Part shown: positions 7,202-15,198 of the stretch, in pieces | How the letters are laid out: every line of letters starts with the position of its first letter | Numbering within the stretch: the stretch's first letter is position 1 | Assembly (NCBI GenBank): GCA_017427265.1 | Contig: JAFRTG010000001.1 | Span: 1 to 55,725 of the forward strand | From: Oscillospiraceae bacterium | Lineage (GTDB): Bacteria; Bacillota; Clostridia; Oscillospirales; Ruminococcaceae | Length of the DNA stretch: 55,725 nucleotides | Direction: 5' to 3' | Position numbers and translations under genes: made by a program | The notes under the pieces: generated by a model | Databases searched by the model: none | What the model was told of the DNA's origin: nothing | What the model saw: only the letters and a program-made list of their open reading frames with translations

Positions 7202-7555
7202 TTATTTTTCCTTTGCACGGAACACCGATGCAGCGGCCAGTCCGAACAGCATGGCCGCTGTGATTCCGCCCGCGGCAGAGGAGAGTCCGCCGGTCAGAAC
7301 GCCGAGCAGACCGTGCGCCTCGACGTCCTTCCGGATGCCCTCCGCGAGCAGATTGCCGAAGCCGCTGAGCGGCACCGAAGCACCCGCGCCCGCAAGCCGG
7401 ACCAGATGCGGATAAACGCCGAGCGCGCCGAGGATGACCCCGGCGACCACATAGCCGACGAGAATGCGCGCAGGCGTCAGCTTGGTATTGTCAATCAAAA
7501 GCTGCCCGATCACACAAAGCAGTCCGCCAATCAAAAAAGCCCACAGATACGTCAT
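7202..7555 (-). CDS. spoVAE: Stage V sporulation protein AE (SpoVAE)
   Basis: 117 residues starting at the ATG at 7555 (MTYLWAFLIGGLLCVIGQLL), with an AAGGAG site inside the end of spoVAD; the ATG overlaps the spoVAD stop by 4 bp (ATGA). Three to four membrane segments fill the protein, and the motifs TKLTPARILVGYVVAGVILG and LGVYPHLVRLAGAGASVPL are characteristic of the SpoVAE family. It forms part of the spore inner-membrane machinery that moves dipicolinic acid and Ca2+ during sporulation and germination. No spoVAC is found next to it. Confidence 0.92.
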   Translation of the reverse strand: MTYLWAFLIGGLLCVIGQLLIDNTKLTPARILVGYVVAGVILGALGVYPHLVRLAGAGASVPLSGFGNLLAEGIRKDVEAHGLLGVLTGGLSSAAGGITAAMLFGLAAASVFRAKEK

Positions 7556-8577
7556 AATTGCTGCTCCTTTCCGCACTCAGATGAGAGGTGTACCGCATGG
7601 CAGATGCCGGGGATGCTCTCGCCCTGCTGACAGAGCATCGGGGAGAGCAGCGCGCCGGTTGCGGCATAGAGAATGTTCCGGAATTCGCCGCGCCGGATGC
7701 GCGGCAGAAAGTATCCGCAGATGATTGACGCGGAGCATCCGCAGCCGGAGCCGCCCGCATGGGTATCCTGTGCGGCTCTGTCAAACATCATGACGCCGCA
7801 GTCGCGGTGCACGCTCCGCAGATCGTAGCCGTTCTGCGCGGTCAGCTGCATGAGCAGCTTGCTGCCGACATAACCGAGATCGCCCGTGATGATTGCATCA
7901 TAATCGGAAGGCCGTGTTCTGGTCGCAGAAAGATATCTTGCGATCGTATCGGCAGCGGCAGGCGCCATGGCCGCGCCCATATTGCTTGCGTCCGTGAGGC
8001 CGCAGTCGCGGATGCGTCCCGCACAGACCCCGCGGATATAGGGCGGCTCGCCGGTCGGGACGAGCAGTGCCGCCCCGGCTGCGGTACAGGTCCACTGTGC
8101 ATTCGGTGTGCGCTGTCCGCCGTAGGAGAGCGGAAACCGGAACTGCCGCTCTGCACTGGAAAAGTGCGAGGAGGTCAGCACGGCACAGCGCGGCAGCTCC
8201 ATGCCGCTCTGCATGACCGCAGCGAGCATCAGCCCCTCTGCGAAGGTTGCACAGGCGCCGAATATGCCGAGATACGGAATATCGAGATGCCGGAGCGCAT
8301 AGGTGGAGCTTGTGCACTGATTGATGAGATCCCCCGCAAAAATGCAGCTGATATCAGTTTCTTTGCAGCCGGCTTTTTCCAGCATCAGCTGCAGGGTACG
8401 GTTCTGCAGCTCACTTTCTGCCTGTTCCCATGTCTGTTTCCCGAAATGACCGTCCTGCTCGATCATGTCAAAATACTGACCCATGGGGCCGCTGCCTTCC
8501 TTTTTTCCGGCGATGCTGCTCCATGCGGCGATGCTCGGCGGCCTGCGGAGCCGGATCAGGCTTTCGTATTCTTTCAC
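7552..8577 (-). CDS. spoVAD: Stage V sporulation protein AD (SpoVAD)
   Basis: 341 residues with a thiolase-like fold; binds dipicolinic acid and is needed for its uptake into the forespore. Family blocks are clear: GPMGQYFD near 30, CIFAGDLINQCTSS, FGACATFAEGLML, SSHFSSAERQFRFP, YGGQRTPNAQWT, MGAAMAPAAADTI, ITGDLGYVGS and AGGSGCGCSASI near the C-terminus. I use the GTG at 8577 because AAAGGAG is 8 bp upstream; a GTG at 8586 would overlap that site. It is translationally coupled to spoVAE. Expression is probably forespore-specific (see the promoter-like site at 8605-8633). Confidence 0.95.
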   Translation of the reverse strand: MKEYESLIRLRRPPSIAAWSSIAGKKEGSGPMGQYFDMIEQDGHFGKQTWEQAESELQNRTLQLMLEKAGCKETDISCIFAGDLINQCTSSTYALRHLDIPYLGIFGACATFAEGLMLAAVMQSGMELPRCAVLTSSHFSSAERQFRFPLSYGGQRTPNAQWTCTAAGAALLVPTGEPPYIRGVCAGRIRDCGLTDASNMGAAMAPAAADTIARYLSATRTRPSDYDAIITGDLGYVGSKLLMQLTAQNGYDLRSVHRDCGVMMFDRAAQDTHAGGSGCGCSASIICGYFLPRIRRGEFRNILYAATGALLSPMLCQQGESIPGICHAVHLSSECGKEQQL

Positions 8578-8604
8578 GCCAACCACTCCTTTGCTGTTTG
8601 GGAT

Positions 8605-8633
8605 TATGATGCACCGGAGCGGGAAAAATATAC
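8605..8633 (-). promoter_or_regulatory. Possible sigma-F/sigma-G promoter of spoVAD-spoVAE
   Basis: On the minus strand GTATA (8633-8629) and CATCATA (8611-8605) separated by 17 bp resemble forespore sigma-factor elements (GTATA-type -35, CATNNTA -10). No sigma-A-like pair is seen here. The match is short and could be chance. Confidence 0.35.
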
Positions 8634-8638
8634 GCAGA

Positions 8639-8682
8639 AGCAGCCCGGATACGGCTGAAAAACCGCATTCGGGCTGCTTTTA
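8639..8682. terminator. Hairpin between spoVA genes and the upstream membrane-protein gene
   Basis: AGCAGCCCGGAT and the matching CATTCGGGCTGCT arm, with ATACGG/CCGCAT inside, flank CTGAAAAA; TTTTA follows on the plus strand. On the minus strand it begins at the stop codon of the gene at 8680-9423 and is followed by TTC and a late T tract, so it probably ends that gene's transcript. Confidence 0.6.
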
Positions 8683-9423
8683 TTGCTGCATTTGCTGATG
8701 CTCTGCATCCGCATGCTTCTGTTCTGCCGGGATGAACACGCCATCGGCCTGTTCGGCAGTCAGCTGCTGCGGCAGAATCGGAGCACCTGTTTCGTCTGTT
8801 GTCTGCGGGAGCTGCGGAGGCGGCATCGGAATCTCAGATTCTTTGTGCTCCGGCGGAAGCAGACCGGCCTTGCGGGCAGTCTGCCGCTGCTTCCAGCGTT
8901 CGGTCAGTGCGGTGGTTTCCGCGGCTTTTTCGCGGGCTGTTTTGTCGATGTTCGCACCGAATCCGCGCAGATAGGGAACTGCAGCTGCGGCAAATGCCCC
9001 TGCGTCCCAGATATGCGGGAACTTGTGTACCTGTCTGCCGGTGAGAATATTGAGCTCATCACCGATTGCCGCGATGTAAGTGATCTCACTGAGCGGCAGG
9101 AGCTCCGTGCTGGGCGGCCGGAACATTTTCCTGCGCGTGATTGTGATGCCCTGCGGATTTGCTGCAATGATGATGGCCGGATGCTTATTTTGGAGAAACG
9201 CGGCCAGATGCGAGAGGCCGATGAAAGCCGCGCAGGCGGACTGAAAGTGCACAAGGGGCAGCAACACATCCTTCGGATCCGCTTCGGCAGCCCATGCAAG
9301 CAGAAATATACTGACGCAGAGCAGAACCGTAAATATCGCAAAATACTTCCAGAGCAGCATGAAGCAGCCGGGATCGTCATAACGCGAATGCGCAGTCAGA
9401 TTGTTTTCAGGGATTTTGTTCAT
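8680..9423 (-). CDS. Membrane protein with two TM segments and a PH-like middle, 247 aa
   Basis: Unrecognised. Two hydrophobic helices (about residues 22-46 and 56-76) form a hairpin near the N-terminus. The segment about 80-140 (IIIAANPQGITITRRKMF, LLPLSEITYIAAIGDELNIL) has the alternating pattern of bacterial PH-like (bPH) membrane-associated domains. The rest is a helical, then proline- and glutamine-rich cytoplasmic tail. A GAGGG site precedes the ATG. It follows the PASTA pseudokinase gene but a terminator separates them, so joint transcription is doubtful. Confidence 0.7.
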   Translation of the reverse strand: MNKIPENNLTAHSRYDDPGCFMLLWKYFAIFTVLLCVSIFLLAWAAEADPKDVLLPLVHFQSACAAFIGLSHLAAFLQNKHPAIIIAANPQGITITRRKMFRPPSTELLPLSEITYIAAIGDELNILTGRQVHKFPHIWDAGAFAAAAVPYLRGFGANIDKTAREKAAETTALTERWKQRQTARKAGLLPPEHKESEIPMPPPQLPQTTDETGAPILPQQLTAEQADGVFIPAEQKHADAEHQQMQQ

Positions 9424-9445
9424 ATGGTGTCCCTCATTGAAAGCA

Positions 9446-9475
9446 AAGCCGCAGCATTCAGAATTGCTGCGGCTT
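9446..9475 (-). terminator. Terminator of the PASTA pseudokinase gene
   Basis: AAGCCGCAGC (9446-9455) and GCTGCGGCTT (9466-9475) form a 10-bp stem with a 10-nt loop; on the minus strand it is followed by TTGCTTTC. It lies 40 bp after the stop of the kinase-like gene and 23 bp before the start of the next. Confidence 0.75.
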
Positions 9476-9514
9476 GGCGTGTATCGGTTTGTAATCCGCC
9501 GGGCAGTCGGATGG

Positions 9515-12004
9515 CTATCCGAGCACCGGCTGTTCCCCGCCGCCGTTATCAGACGGATTCGGGTTGACAGGCGGATCCGGGTTCACCGGCGGATCCGGAT
9601 TCTGAACCGGCGGCTGCTGCGATACCGGCGGCTGTTGCTGCTGCGGCGGTTCCGTTGCAACCGGCGGCGCTGCAGTCTGCTGCGGCTGCTGCGGCTGACG
9701 TTCGGTCGAATTTGCCGTATCCGTCTGAACAGTCTTGGTTGTCGTAGTCTTGGTTGTGGTTGTCTTGTTCTTGTTGGGCGTTGTACGGTTCGTCGTGCCT
9801 GTGCTGCCGTTCGAGATCGTATTGTAGACCGGGTTGTAGGCATAGTACACGATGATATCGTAGTTATCGAGTGCGTCAAGCGGCGTACCGACATCCGGTT
9901 CGACCGCGCAGACATAGCCGTTGTTGAAGTTATAGTTCACGATGGCCTTGTAGATGACATTCTGCACCTTGCCGTTTTTCGAGGTCGTTGTGGTGATGGC
10001 ATTGGGCGTCTGGTTCGGCGTTGTGCCGTTGACGGGCTGCTGTCCGGTGGGCGCCATATTGTTGTTGCCGCCGCCGTCGATGGCCTTGGAAAGACCCATT
10101 TCTTCGAGCTTTTTGCAGTAGGACTGCAGACGCATATTCTTGAAGCTCGGAATCGTGATGATGGACGAGCCGAGGCTGACCTTGACCTTCATGGACGTAC
10201 CGCTGACGAAATCAGTGCCTTCCTCGAATTCCTGCCAGAAAATGTAGTCCTTGAGAACACTGTCGTTGAATTCAAATTCCGGTTCGAGCTCCAGCCAGCC
10301 GGCCATCTCGTTCCGCTTGATCTGATAGTTCTTGCCGATGAGATCGGGGACTTCAAAATCGTAGTGGATATTGGAATTTTCATTTTCAACAGAAGGACGG
10401 ACGGCAGACGAGAGCGTGCTTTCTTCCGATTCTTCCAGTGTACTATTCTTCTTTTGCATATTCAGCACCTTGACGAGTGCTGCAATGACAATGGAAATGA
10501 TGGCAATAAAGAGAATCGCAATGATGATCGGTGCGCGCATCCGCTCAAGAACGGTGACCTCTTCGGCAGCGCGTTTGGGCGCCGGACGGCGGTACTGTTC
10601 AGGACGGCGGCGGTTCTGCGGATTCTGCCGCTGCTGTGCCGCACTGCGGTTCGGGCGGCTGCCGTTTGCGGTTCTGTGGTCTGCAGCGGGACGGCGCTGA
10701 CCGTTCGGGCCGGTGCCGGCGGGACGTCTGGTGCCGGGGCGGCTGCTGCCTGAACCGGGACGGTTTCCGTTCGCGCCGGAGCGGGTTCCGCTGCCTGCGG
10801 GACGGCTGCCGTTCGGACGTCTTGCACCGCCGGATGCACCTGCGGCTGCCTTGGCTGCAGCGACGCGGGCTGCGGCATTCGGCTCACGGTGATGCTGTGC
10901 GCCGCTGTGCTGCTGCGAATGCTGCGGATGCTGCGGATGCTGTGTCTGCTGCTGACTGCCTGTGCGTTCGCGGTGCGTCTGAAAGACGGCCGTAGCTTCC
11001 TTGCTGGGGATGCCGGCAGGTGCTTCGGCTTCTTCGGTCTGATCCGGTGCTTCTTCCTCGAACAGCAGCGTAACCAGATCGGTAATCGTGCGGACACGGG
11101 CATTGCTGTCGAGCTTCAGACCCTGCATAATTCCTTCCGAAACATTCTCCGGAATCTGCGGATTCAGCTCAGCCGGCGGAACGAGAATATCATAATCCTG
11201 CCGGGAAATGGCATCGGTTGCCCGGCAGCCTGTCAGGATGCGGTAAAGCACGGCGCAGATGCCGTAAACATCCGTCCAGGTGCCCTGCTGCCGGTCAGCG
11301 TAGTACTGCTCCGGTGCTGCATAGCCGTCAAAGAGCTCGGCGTCGAGCTCGGTATCATTCGTGCGGACCGCCGAGATGCTGAAGCCCAGCAGCTTGAGCT
11401 CGCCCTTGTCGGTGACAAAGATCGTTTCCGGGCTGAGGCCTCTGTGCAGGACACCTGCATTATGGAGCAGGCTCAGGGTCGTGAAGAGCGGCGGGAAAAT
11501 TCTGCGGACAATACTCCAGCTCAGTTCTCCTGCATTTTCCTTGAGGTATTCCAGCAGGGTGCCGCCTTCGAGATATTCGCAGACAGCATAGGTGGTGTTG
11601 TTTTCCGCAAACATATCCAGAGCGGGGTTGAGGTGGCTGAGGTTGCGCAGGCGTGCAAGCGCCTTGTTCAGCTCAGTGTACTCCGCCATCAGTGCTTTAT
11701 ACTGTGCGAGATGATCGTATTTGACATTCACGGCACCGCTGTTCGGAACGCGGCTGCAGAGACGCTCCGGGAAATACTCCCGGATCAGGATTTTGCAGTC
11801 CACGGAGGTGTCATAGCCGATATAGGTGACGCCTTCTCCGTTGGCTTCCAGTACCTTTCCGACCAGAAACCGCTCACGGAGCAGCGTGCCGGGCTTGAGA
11901 TAGTTTGCCAGTGAAGTGGTATTCTGATCATATCCGCAATGCACACAAACGGTTTCACTGCCAAGCGGCTCCATACAGCCGTAGCAGAGGTTGAGATCGC
12001 TCAT
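9515..12004 (-). CDS. Membrane PASTA-domain pseudokinase with N-terminal zinc ribbon
   Basis: 829 residues. Order: zinc ribbon (CYGC at 7-10, CVHC at 20-23); Ser/Thr kinase fold (about 38-318); basic Q/R/G/P-rich linker (about 340-485); one TM helix (491-513); outside the cell one or two PASTA-like domains (about 549-635); a long T/P/Q-rich tail ending in PDPPVNPDPP repeats. The kinase is recognisable from LKPGTLLRERF, the family signature EYFPERL, APEQY and WTDVYGICAVLYRILTG, but the active site is gone: the VAIK lysine is R75 (LIREYFP), HRD is HRG (G189), the following Asn is T194, DFG is GFS (G207), and the glycine loop reads EANGEG. It should sense muropeptides or cell-wall state without phosphotransfer. 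It has its own promoter and leader hairpin. Confidence 0.9.
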   Translation of the reverse strand: MSDLNLCYGCMEPLGSETVCVHCGYDQNTTSLANYLKPGTLLRERFLVGKVLEANGEGVTYIGYDTSVDCKILIREYFPERLCSRVPNSGAVNVKYDHLAQYKALMAEYTELNKALARLRNLSHLNPALDMFAENNTTYAVCEYLEGGTLLEYLKENAGELSWSIVRRIFPPLFTTLSLLHNAGVLHRGLSPETIFVTDKGELKLLGFSISAVRTNDTELDAELFDGYAAPEQYYADRQQGTWTDVYGICAVLYRILTGCRATDAISRQDYDILVPPAELNPQIPENVSEGIMQGLKLDSNARVRTITDLVTLLFEEEAPDQTEEAEAPAGIPSKEATAVFQTHRERTGSQQQTQHPQHPQHSQQHSGAQHHREPNAAARVAAAKAAAGASGGARRPNGSRPAGSGTRSGANGNRPGSGSSRPGTRRPAGTGPNGQRRPAADHRTANGSRPNRSAAQQRQNPQNRRRPEQYRRPAPKRAAEEVTVLERMRAPIIIAILFIAIISIVIAALVKVLNMQKKNSTLEESEESTLSSAVRPSVENENSNIHYDFEVPDLIGKNYQIKRNEMAGWLELEPEFEFNDSVLKDYIFWQEFEEGTDFVSGTSMKVKVSLGSSIITIPSFKNMRLQSYCKKLEEMGLSKAIDGGGNNNMAPTGQQPVNGTTPNQTPNAITTTTSKNGKVQNVIYKAIVNYNFNNGYVCAVEPDVGTPLDALDNYDIIVYYAYNPVYNTISNGSTGTTNRTTPNKNKTTTTKTTTTKTVQTDTANSTERQPQQPQQTAAPPVATEPPQQQQPPVSQQPPVQNPDPPVNPDPPVNPNPSDNGGGEQPVLG

Positions 12005-12022
12005 TGCATGAACTCCTTCCGT

Positions 12023-12066
12023 CCCTGCGCAGCCGTCAGGCGTACCGGTGTACGCTCAGCGCAGGG
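12023..12066 (-). other. Leader hairpin abutting the pseudokinase ribosome site
   Basis: CCCTGCGC pairs with GCGCAGGG as an outer stem, and GCGTAC pairs with GTACGC as an inner stem. The structure ends 2-3 nt before the GGAAGGAG ribosome site of the gene starting at 12004. There is no T tract, so it is not a terminator; it may tune translation or mRNA stability. Confidence 0.55.
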
Positions 12067-12090
12067 GATTTTGCTGAATATCCAAATTAC

Positions 12091-12119
12091 ATTTTATCAG
12101 GAATCCGGCCTTCTGTCAA
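12091..12119 (-). promoter_or_regulatory. Promoter of the PASTA pseudokinase gene
   Basis: On the minus strand TTGACA (12119-12114), 17 bp, TAAAAT (12096-12091). It gives a leader of about 80 nt containing the hairpin at 12023-12066. This shows that the gene is transcribed separately from the membrane protein upstream at 12230-13033. Confidence 0.8.
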
Positions 12120-12229
12120 TGATTTTCTGTGTATTGCACCGAATTGCTGCCAAATTGTAGCTTTTTTGTTAGAAATTTCGTCGATGCTGACGAAAAGAAG
12201 CGCGCTGTGTCTGCATTTATATGCAGGTT

Positions 12230-13033
12230 TCAGGTCTCCGGGCTTGCGAGCAGCGTGCCGATATAATTCTTGCGGCTGTCGGAGATTGTGCTCAGCTGAC
12301 CGGATTCGTCCCAGACTGCGGTGATGACATAGGCAGCAACATCGCCGCTCTCCTTGTCCTCATAGCAGTAGCGGTATTCACGCAGCTCGGTTTTTCCCTG
12401 CAGATACTGGATTTTATAAGGAATCAGGCCGATGGCCTCTTCCACGGCATCCGTTGTCGAATTCGGCTGAATGAGGTTCGGGTCGAGATAGGACTTGCGT
12501 TCGGTGCCGAACACATTTTTCTCAAGCACCTTATAGTTATAGTATGTGACATTGCTGAGATCATCCGCGCTGGTGTTGCAGAAGATTGCCCACTGCGGCA
12601 GCTTGACGCCCTGAATGCGGCAGCTTCTGCTGCTTTCCGTAATGGCCTGATAGGAAGCAAACAGGTGATTCAGTGTCGGATAGGCAGATTCGCTGTTGAG
12701 ATTGACTTTGGCTTCCTTTTCAGCGGCCTGCAGCGAGGAACCGATCTTGCCGGCCAGCTTTTTGGCATAGCGCTGACCGTCGTTGCGGCGCTGACGGATC
12801 AACAGGAAAATGACCAGCGCGAGCACCAGAACGGCAATAATCAGGAGCAGAATCAGGAGCTTTTTCAGCCGGGAGCCGCGCTTTTCACCGGATGAACGGT
12901 TTGCCTTGCGGCGGTGTCTGGTTGTTTCCTGCTCAGTGATTTCAAAGGGGTTGTTCGGCTCTGTCTGATCTGCGAGTCCTTCATTGAAATATTCTTCCAT
13001 AGAGAGTTCGCTTGTGCGATCCTTGTCTGCCAT
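12230..13033 (-). CDS. Single-pass membrane protein, 267 aa, function unknown
   Basis: The start is placed at the ATG at 13033 (MADKDRTSELSMEEYF), since an ATG at 13042 sits on the ribosome site. Residues 1-65 are acidic then basic and cytoplasmic (RHRRKANRSSGEKRGSRLKK), followed by one strong TM helix (about 66-88, LLILLLIIAVLVLALVIFLL) and an extracellular domain of about 175 residues containing two cysteine-bearing segments (SSRSCRIQGVKLPQWAIFC). No family is recognised. It starts 26 bp after the methionine gamma-lyase-like gene and precedes the pseudokinase, so a cell-envelope role with that sensor is possible but is only inferred from position. Confidence 0.75.
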   Translation of the reverse strand: MADKDRTSELSMEEYFNEGLADQTEPNNPFEITEQETTRHRRKANRSSGEKRGSRLKKLLILLLIIAVLVLALVIFLLIRQRRNDGQRYAKKLAGKIGSSLQAAEKEAKVNLNSESAYPTLNHLFASYQAITESSRSCRIQGVKLPQWAIFCNTSADDLSNVTYYNYKVLEKNVFGTERKSYLDPNLIQPNSTTDAVEEAIGLIPYKIQYLQGKTELREYRYCYEDKESGDVAAYVITAVWDESGQLSTISDSRKNYIGTLLASPET

Positions 13034-13059
13034 TTTGAACATCCTTTCCCGTTATGTAA

Positions 13060-14328
13060 TTATGAGAATGCAATCAGCCCGCGGCTGAGCATGTTTTGTG
13101 CTGCTGTCAGGATTCCGAGCTTGCCGCTGCCGTAGGTGATGCCGCCCTGCAGATAGACTGCATAGGGCTCGCGCATCGGGCCGTCGGCAGAAAGCTCGAT
13201 CGAAGCGCCGCCGGTAAAGGTGCCCGCTGCCATAATGACCTTGCTCTCATAGCCGGGCATATCCCATGCTTCCGGCGTGACATAGGAATCAACCGGAGAA
13301 CCGGCCTGAATGCCGGCGCAGAAGGCTTCCATTGCGGCAGGGGAGCGCAGCTGCAGAACGGTGATGATATCACCGGCAGTTTTCCCCGGCTCCGGCAGAC
13401 AGGAAAAGCCGAGTCCGCGGAAGAGCTCTGCGGCAAACGCGCCGGTCTTGCGCGCATTGGCAACGACCTCCGGCGCAAAGAACAGTCCGAGATACATGGA
13501 GCGGCACTGATTGAGCGAACAGCCGACCTCTCTGCCCATGCCGACGCAGGTCAGGCGGTAGGCGCACTGCTCGACGAGCGCGGCCTTTCCGGCGATATAG
13601 CCGCCGGTTTCCGCGATGCCGCCGCCGGGATTCTTGATGAGCGAACCGATCATCAGGTCAGCGCCTGCATCGGAGGGCTCCTCGTAATCGACGAATTCGC
13701 CGTAGCAGTTATCGACCATAACAACGGCGTCCGGATTTGCTTTTCTTGTAATATCAACGATTCTGCGGATATCCGCAACCGTCAGCGCCGGGCGCAGCGA
13801 ATAGCCGCGGGAGCGCTGCAGATACACGACCCTTGCGCCTCTGACAGCGTCCGGGATTGCGTCGTAATCCGGCGTGCCGTCTGCTTTGAGGTCGCACTGA
13901 CCGTAGGTGATGCCATAATCGGCGAGGGAGCCGTTGCCCCTGCCGCGGATGCCGATGACCTCTTCAAGCGTGTCATACGGCGCGCCGGTCACGGAAACCA
14001 TTTTGTCGCCGGTGCGCAGAACGCCGAACAGCGCCGTCGAGAGCGCATGTGTGCCGGATACAAAATGATGTCTGACGAGCGCATCCTCCGTGTGGAACAC
14101 CTCTGCCCAGACCTTGTCCAGCTTGTCTCTGCCGACATCGTCATAGCCGTAGCCGTTTGCACCGGCAAAGCAGGCCGCAGAAACCTGCTGCGACTGAAAT
14201 GCACGCAGCACCTTGGCGCTGCCGTGCTGAGAGATCCGGTCGATCTCCTCGAACTGCGGTCTTGCGGCTTCCTCGGCAGCCTTTGCCGCCGCGAGCAGCC
14301 GGTCATCAAATGAAAATACAGAATTCAT
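13060..14328 (-). CDS. Methionine gamma-lyase family PLP enzyme (aluminium-resistance protein family)
   Basis: 422 residues from the ATG at 14328, which has an AAGGGGA site; a longer upstream frame lacks one. Fold-type I PLP protein of the family often annotated as aluminium resistance protein (PF06838). Visible signatures: ANGYGYDDVGRDKLDKV, HFVSGTHALSTALFG, VMVDNCYGEFVDYEEPSD with the cofactor-binding Asp, and SLIKNPGGGIAETGGYIAG with the PLP lysine in SLIKN. The physiological reaction is uncertain; the family name implies cleavage of methionine or a related sulfur compound to a keto acid, ammonia and a thiol. It lies 72 bp after the GNAT gene. Confidence 0.88.
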   Translation of the reverse strand: MNSVFSFDDRLLAAAKAAEEAARPQFEEIDRISQHGSAKVLRAFQSQQVSAACFAGANGYGYDDVGRDKLDKVWAEVFHTEDALVRHHFVSGTHALSTALFGVLRTGDKMVSVTGAPYDTLEEVIGIRGRGNGSLADYGITYGQCDLKADGTPDYDAIPDAVRGARVVYLQRSRGYSLRPALTVADIRRIVDITRKANPDAVVMVDNCYGEFVDYEEPSDAGADLMIGSLIKNPGGGIAETGGYIAGKAALVEQCAYRLTCVGMGREVGCSLNQCRSMYLGLFFAPEVVANARKTGAFAAELFRGLGFSCLPEPGKTAGDIITVLQLRSPAAMEAFCAGIQAGSPVDSYVTPEAWDMPGYESKVIMAAGTFTGGASIELSADGPMREPYAVYLQGGITYGSGKLGILTAAQNMLSRGLIAFS

Positions 14329-14382
14329 GTTTTCCCCTTGCAATCTCATGCGCGGTTCCGACGCATGTGAAATATCGAGCAA

Positions 14383-14400
14383 AAGCGCGGTTTACGCGCG
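14383..14400 (-). terminator. Weak terminator after the M42-M42-GNAT operon
   Basis: GCGCG/CGCGC stem around TAAAC followed by TTTTGC on the minus strand, starting right after the GNAT stop codon. The short stem suggests partial termination, with some read-through into the gene at 13060-14328. Confidence 0.45.
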
Positions 14401-15198
14401 TTACAGAATACCCTTTCCGCCGTCCGGTTCCGCGGCATGGAGCCGTTCCCAGACAAATTCGGATTCGATCAGCGTAAAGCCGATCTCCTCGTAAAAGCTC
14501 TTGCGGATATCGAGCGCATAGAGAATGCCGTTCTTTCCGCGTGCCTCCAGATCGTTTGCGATCCAGTGCAGAAAGTCTCTGGCATAGCCCTTGCCGCGTG
14601 CCGCGACCTTGGTTGCGACCTGCCCGATCAGCACCTGATCGCCATAATCGTAAATCGCCGTTGCCGCGGTGACATTATAATATGTATAGCACTGCCGCAG
14701 ACCGCGCCGCACCATATGCGAGGTGTCCGTCAGCCAGATATCGTGTGCAATCAGATTCGGGAAGCCCTCCTGCAGAATCTCATAGACATCGTCGAGCTTC
14801 GGGGCGCGGTTGACCTCGTCCGGATTGAACACCGGCGAAATGCCGCCCGGTTCGAGCCGGAACACGGAGCGGTGCAGCTGCTGATAGCCTTTGATCTGCA
14901 GGCCGCTGAGCAGCGACTGCGCACCCTCCACGCGGAACGGCTGATGCATTTCCACAAAGAGCGATAGCTCCGCAGCGGCCTCCGCATCCGCGGAAAAATC
15001 CGCCTGCGAGCTGATGAGCAGCGTACTGTTCTGCAGCATGAGCCATGCGGTTTTGTCGTGCGATTTCAGCCGGAAGAAGCGGCAGAAGCTGTACTTGGTG
15101 CCGTAGGCGACCATGTTGCAGAGAATCTTCCGCCCGTAATGGCAGACCGCGAGCGATTTGCGGTCAATTTCCGTCTGACGGCGCAGCTCCGTAATCAT
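14401..15198 (-). CDS. GNAT-family N-acetyltransferase, 265 aa
   Basis: The start is at the ATG at 15198, whose ATGA overlaps the stop of the M42 gene by 4 bp, with an AGGCGGA site. The C-terminal 130 residues carry the GNAT core: LIGQVATKVAARGKGYARDF is motif A (the acetyl-CoA loop, RGKGYA), followed by LHWIANDLEARG and FYEEIGFTLIESE, typical motif B. The N-terminal 130 residues form a separate region (FVEMHQPFRVEGAQSLLSGL) and may be a degenerate second GNAT domain. The substrate is unknown. Coupling to two aminopeptidases suggests peptide or amino-acid metabolism, as an inference. Confidence 0.82.
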   Translation of the reverse strand: MITELRRQTEIDRKSLAVCHYGRKILCNMVAYGTKYSFCRFFRLKSHDKTAWLMLQNSTLLISSQADFSADAEAAAELSLFVEMHQPFRVEGAQSLLSGLQIKGYQQLHRSVFRLEPGGISPVFNPDEVNRAPKLDDVYEILQEGFPNLIAHDIWLTDTSHMVRRGLRQCYTYYNVTAATAIYDYGDQVLIGQVATKVAARGKGYARDFLHWIANDLEARGKNGILYALDIRKSFYEEIGFTLIESEFVWERLHAAEPDGGKGIL

